From NCBI RefSeq assembly GCF_014495845.1, contig NZ_CP061080.1, forward strand, positions 5,384,001 to 5,448,000: 64,000 nucleotides of DNA, in the 5' to 3' direction. The notes below the pieces were generated by a model. The model searched no databases. It was not told the DNA's origin and was given only the letters and a program-made list of their open reading frames with translations. The stretch comes from Aquibium microcysteis (GTDB lineage Bacteria > Pseudomonadota > Alphaproteobacteria > Rhizobiales > Rhizobiaceae). Both the position numbers and the translations under genes were made by a program. This document shows positions 61,892 through 64,000 of the stretch, one piece after another; position 1 is the stretch's first letter; every line of letters begins with the position of its first letter.

Positions 61892-63334
61892 TTGGCGCGG
61901 GCAACGGTCGCGATCGTCGGCGGGCAGGCTCCGGCACCCATCCTGGAGAGGGTGAGCCCGGTGACCGGCGACGTCGTCAGCCGCGTTCACGCCTCATCCG
62001 TGGCCGAGGCGCGCCACGCCGCCAACGTCGCGGCTTCGGCATTTCCCGCCTGGTCCCGGACGCCGCCGGCCGAACGGCGCGCCGTGCTCGAGCGCGCGGC
62101 CTCGATCCTTCTCTCCCGCAGCCAGGATTTCGCCGCCGCCATCGGCGACGAGATCGGCGGCACGGCGGATTGGGCCGATCTCAACTGCCGTCTCGCCGCG
62201 TCGATCCTGCGCGAGGCGGCTGCGATGACGACGCAGATCGGCGGCGAGGTGATACCGTCCGACAGGGCCGGATCGCTGTCCCTGGCGGTGCGGCGACCCT
62301 GTGGCGTCGTGCTCTCGCTCGCACCGTGGAATGCGCCGCTGGTGCTCGGCGTGAGGGGCATCGCCATGCCGCTTGCCTGCGGCAACACGGTCGTCTTCAA
62401 GGCGTCGGAACTGTGTCCGCGCACGCATGCGATGATCGGCGATGTCTTCGCCGAGGCGGGGTTGCCGGCGGGCGTGGTATCCGTCGTCCACAACGCCGCC
62501 GACGAGGCGAGCGAGATCGCGGAGTCTCTGATCGCCCATCCCGCCGTGCGCCGCGTCACCTTCACAGGCTCGACACGTGCCGGCCGGGTCGTCGCCGAAC
62601 TCTGCGCGCGCCACCTGAAGAAGGTGCTGCTCGAACTCGGCGGCAAGGCGCCCCTGATCGTGCTGGACGACGCCGACATCGACGAGGCGGTCGGAGCCGC
62701 GACCTACGGCGCCTTCTTCAACCAGGGCCAGATCTGCATGTCGACGGAGCGGGTCCTCGTCCACGAGGACGTGGCCGATGCCTTCCTGGAAAAATTCGCG
62801 GCGCGGGCGCGCGCGCTGAAGGCCGGCGATCCGCGCCTCGGGCGCTGCGCGCTTGGTCCGATGATCGGCGAACAGGCCGCGCAGCGCGTCAAGGCGATGA
62901 TCGACGATGCCGTCGCCAAGGGCGCGCGCGTGGTCGCCGGCGGACGCCTCGACGGTGCCTTCCTCGACGCGACCATCCTCGACGGGCTGACGCCGTCGAT
63001 GCGCATCTACTACGAGGAATCCTTCGGTCCCGTGGCGTCTGTCATGCGCTTCGGCGACGTCGACGAGGCGGTCTCGATCGCCAACGACACGGAATACGGC
63101 CTTGCCGCGGCGGTGTTCGGCCGCGACGTGACGCGTGCGCTTGCCGTGGCCGAACGGCTGGAAACCGGCATCTGCCACATCAATGCGGCGACGATCCAGG
63201 ACGAGCCGCAGATGCCGTTCGGCGGCATGAAGTCCTCTGGCTACGGCCGCTTCGGTGGGCGCGCCGGCATCGACGAGTTCACCGAATTGCGCTGGATCTC
63301 CATCCAGAGCGGCAGCCAGGACTATCCGCTGTGA
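61892..63334 (+). CDS. NAD(P)-dependent aldehyde dehydrogenase (vanillin/salicylaldehyde-type)
   Basis: A 480-residue enzyme of the ALDH superfamily. The general-base Glu is in LELGGKAP (near residue 250), and the catalytic Cys is in FNQGQICMSTERV (near residue 283). Cofactor motif FTGSTRAGRVVAE and the late EESFGPVASVMRF are intact. It oxidises an aldehyde to the acid. The TTG start at 61892 has GGGAGG nine bases upstream. Divergent from the AraC regulator and followed by a second ALDH gene after a gap. Resemblance is to the vanillin/salicylaldehyde dehydrogenase group. Confidence 0.88.
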   Translation: MARATVAIVGGQAPAPILERVSPVTGDVVSRVHASSVAEARHAANVAASAFPAWSRTPPAERRAVLERAASILLSRSQDFAAAIGDEIGGTADWADLNCRLAASILREAAAMTTQIGGEVIPSDRAGSLSLAVRRPCGVVLSLAPWNAPLVLGVRGIAMPLACGNTVVFKASELCPRTHAMIGDVFAEAGLPAGVVSVVHNAADEASEIAESLIAHPAVRRVTFTGSTRAGRVVAELCARHLKKVLLELGGKAPLIVLDDADIDEAVGAATYGAFFNQGQICMSTERVLVHEDVADAFLEKFAARARALKAGDPRLGRCALGPMIGEQAAQRVKAMIDDAVAKGARVVAGGRLDGAFLDATILDGLTPSMRIYYEESFGPVASVMRFGDVDEAVSIANDTEYGLAAAVFGRDVTRALAVAERLETGICHINAATIQDEPQMPFGGMKSSGYGRFGGRAGIDEFTELRWISIQSGSQDYPL

Positions 63335-63695
63335 ACGGCGCGGTCCGATCTCCGTTCCGGCGGCAGCCGTCGGCCGACGTGTATACAGGACGGGGGCAGG
63401 CTGTCCTCTCGGACATCCGGGTTCACCGGTCGCCGACAAGGTGTCGCAAGACTTGTGGCATGGGGGCTCCCGGGCGTTGTGACCATGAGATCGTCGGCAA
63501 GGTCGTGAGCCACCGTCCTTCACCGTGTGTATACATTTTTTGCAACCACCTCGTGACAGAAGCCCTTTCCCGCCCTACCTTGTCGGCGAAACGTGACGCC
63601 AGGCGGGAAGGAGCGGAACCTCTGCGGTTCCGTCGCCCGGCGTCCCGTGCGGGTGCGGGCCGCAGCCGCTCGCGCGACATCGTGGGAGGAAGAGC
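63335..63695. promoter_or_regulatory. 361-bp intergenic region with two TGTATACA palindromes
   Basis: No gene is seen. TGTATACA occurs at 63380-63387 and 63528-63535. Such palindromes are typical GntR-family (FCD type) operator cores. The region precedes the second aldehyde dehydrogenase gene, whose ribosome-binding site GGGAGGAAG is just before 63696. Confidence 0.5.
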
Positions 63696-64000
63696 ATGAA
63701 TGTGATGTACAGGCCGTCGAGCGCACCGAAGGCGCCCGAGCGATTCTTCATCGGCGGTCGGTGGGTGGACCCGATCTCGCGCCAGACCCTGAAGGTCGTG
63801 TCGCCGACCACCGAGGAACTGCTGATCACCTATCCCGAGGCAGGGCCGGCCGACATCGATCGTGCCGTGGCGGCCGCCCGCGACGCTTTCGACAACGGCC
63901 CATGGCCGCGCATGGCGCCGTCCGAGCGTGCCCGCTACCTGCGCAAGGTCGCCGATCTGCTGACGGCCCGCCTCGACGAGATCGCCCATGCCTGGACCCT
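63696..64000 (+). CDS. Aldehyde dehydrogenase, N-terminal part (window ends inside gene)
   Basis: The first 101 codons of a second ALDH, cut by the window edge. The ATG at 63696 follows a strong GGGAGGAAG site. The visible part has the family's starting signature: FFIGGRWVDPISRQTLKVVSPTTEE, then AVAAARDAFDNGPWPRMAPSERARYL. The substrate cannot be judged from this part. It may belong to the same pathway as the preceding ALDH, but the TGTATACA palindromes suggest separate regulation. Confidence 0.88.
   Translation, partial: MNVMYRPSSAPKAPERFFIGGRWVDPISRQTLKVVSPTTEELLITYPEAGPADIDRAVAAARDAFDNGPWPRMAPSERARYLRKVADLLTARLDEIAHAWT

Noticed and set aside
1..64000. CRISPR arrays, rRNA genes
   Set aside because: No regularly spaced repeats and no rRNA segments noticed anywhere.

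Overview
This is a high-GC window of chromosomal type, dense in genes with many 1-4 bp start/stop overlaps. The gene families (ribose-type ABC transporter, TRAP transporter, SapC, ELM1-like protein) and two palindromic repeats resembling the rhizobial RIME1 element point to an alphaproteobacterium, probably of the order Hyphomicrobiales (Rhizobiales). I infer this from gene families and repeats, not from an rRNA gene. No rRNA gene or CRISPR array was seen. The only RNA gene found is tRNA-Arg(CCG).

Layout. (1) 1-4708: polyamine hydrolases (end of a histone-deacetylase-like amidohydrolase, then N-carbamoylputrescine amidase), a KefB/C-type antiporter and a membrane acyltransferase. (2) 4815-17676: a patchwork island. 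A serine recombinase lies against tRNA-Arg(CCG) and its last codons are inside the tRNA. Small unknown genes follow, then an intact IS21-family element with a protease-like gene tail beyond it. Next is a three-gene operon that I read as a cytidine-diphosphoramidate pathway: a PEP-utilising phosphotransferase, a cytidylyltransferase fused to a Nudix domain, and a glutamine-amidotransferase-like hydrolase. An IS3-family element has cut off the 5' end of the hydrolase gene and also the 3' end of an AceE-like E1 gene on its other side. (3) 17799-28848: Lrp and IclR regulators and a catabolic cluster for a phenolic or similar ring compound. It holds an FAD monooxygenase, a GST, a quinone oxidoreductase, a fumarylacetoacetase-family hydrolase, an extradiol dioxygenase, two TRAP permease subunits, an IS630 scar and two SDRs. 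(4) 29533-33986: glycosyltransferase, Mur ligase and two ATP-grasp proteins, an unusual ligase set. (5) 34242-44866: a ribose-type ABC uptake operon with two fused proteins (permease-SMP-30 and acyl-CoA ligase-enoyl-CoA hydratase) and a divergent AraC regulator. (6) 45014-47563: SapC and a Baeyer-Villiger-type monooxygenase. (7) 47993-60567: surface-glycan and small-molecule tailoring genes, including FkbM methyltransferase, a GT9-like protein, an NRPS-like A-PCP-thioesterase protein, an amidohydrolase, a pyruvyltransferase, three sulfotransferases, two glycosyltransferases and an ELM1-like protein. (8) 60836-64000: an AraC regulator divergent from an aldehyde dehydrogenase, and the start of a second aldehyde dehydrogenase.

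The strongest candidate for a little-described system is the phosphoramidate-like operon at 10810-15397. Its three activities parallel the Campylobacter capsule steps that make a nucleotide-activated phosphoramidate (L-glutamine kinase, CTP:phosphoglutamine cytidylyltransferase, gamma-glutamyl-CDP-amidate hydrolase), but the kinase has a PEP-binding barrel and the cytidylyltransferase has a Nudix fusion. Next most interesting are the Mur-ligase/ATP-grasp/glycosyltransferase set, the NRPS-like protein with a cysteine in its thioesterase nucleophile position, and a shared GTCC-N7-GGAC inverted repeat in the catabolic cluster.
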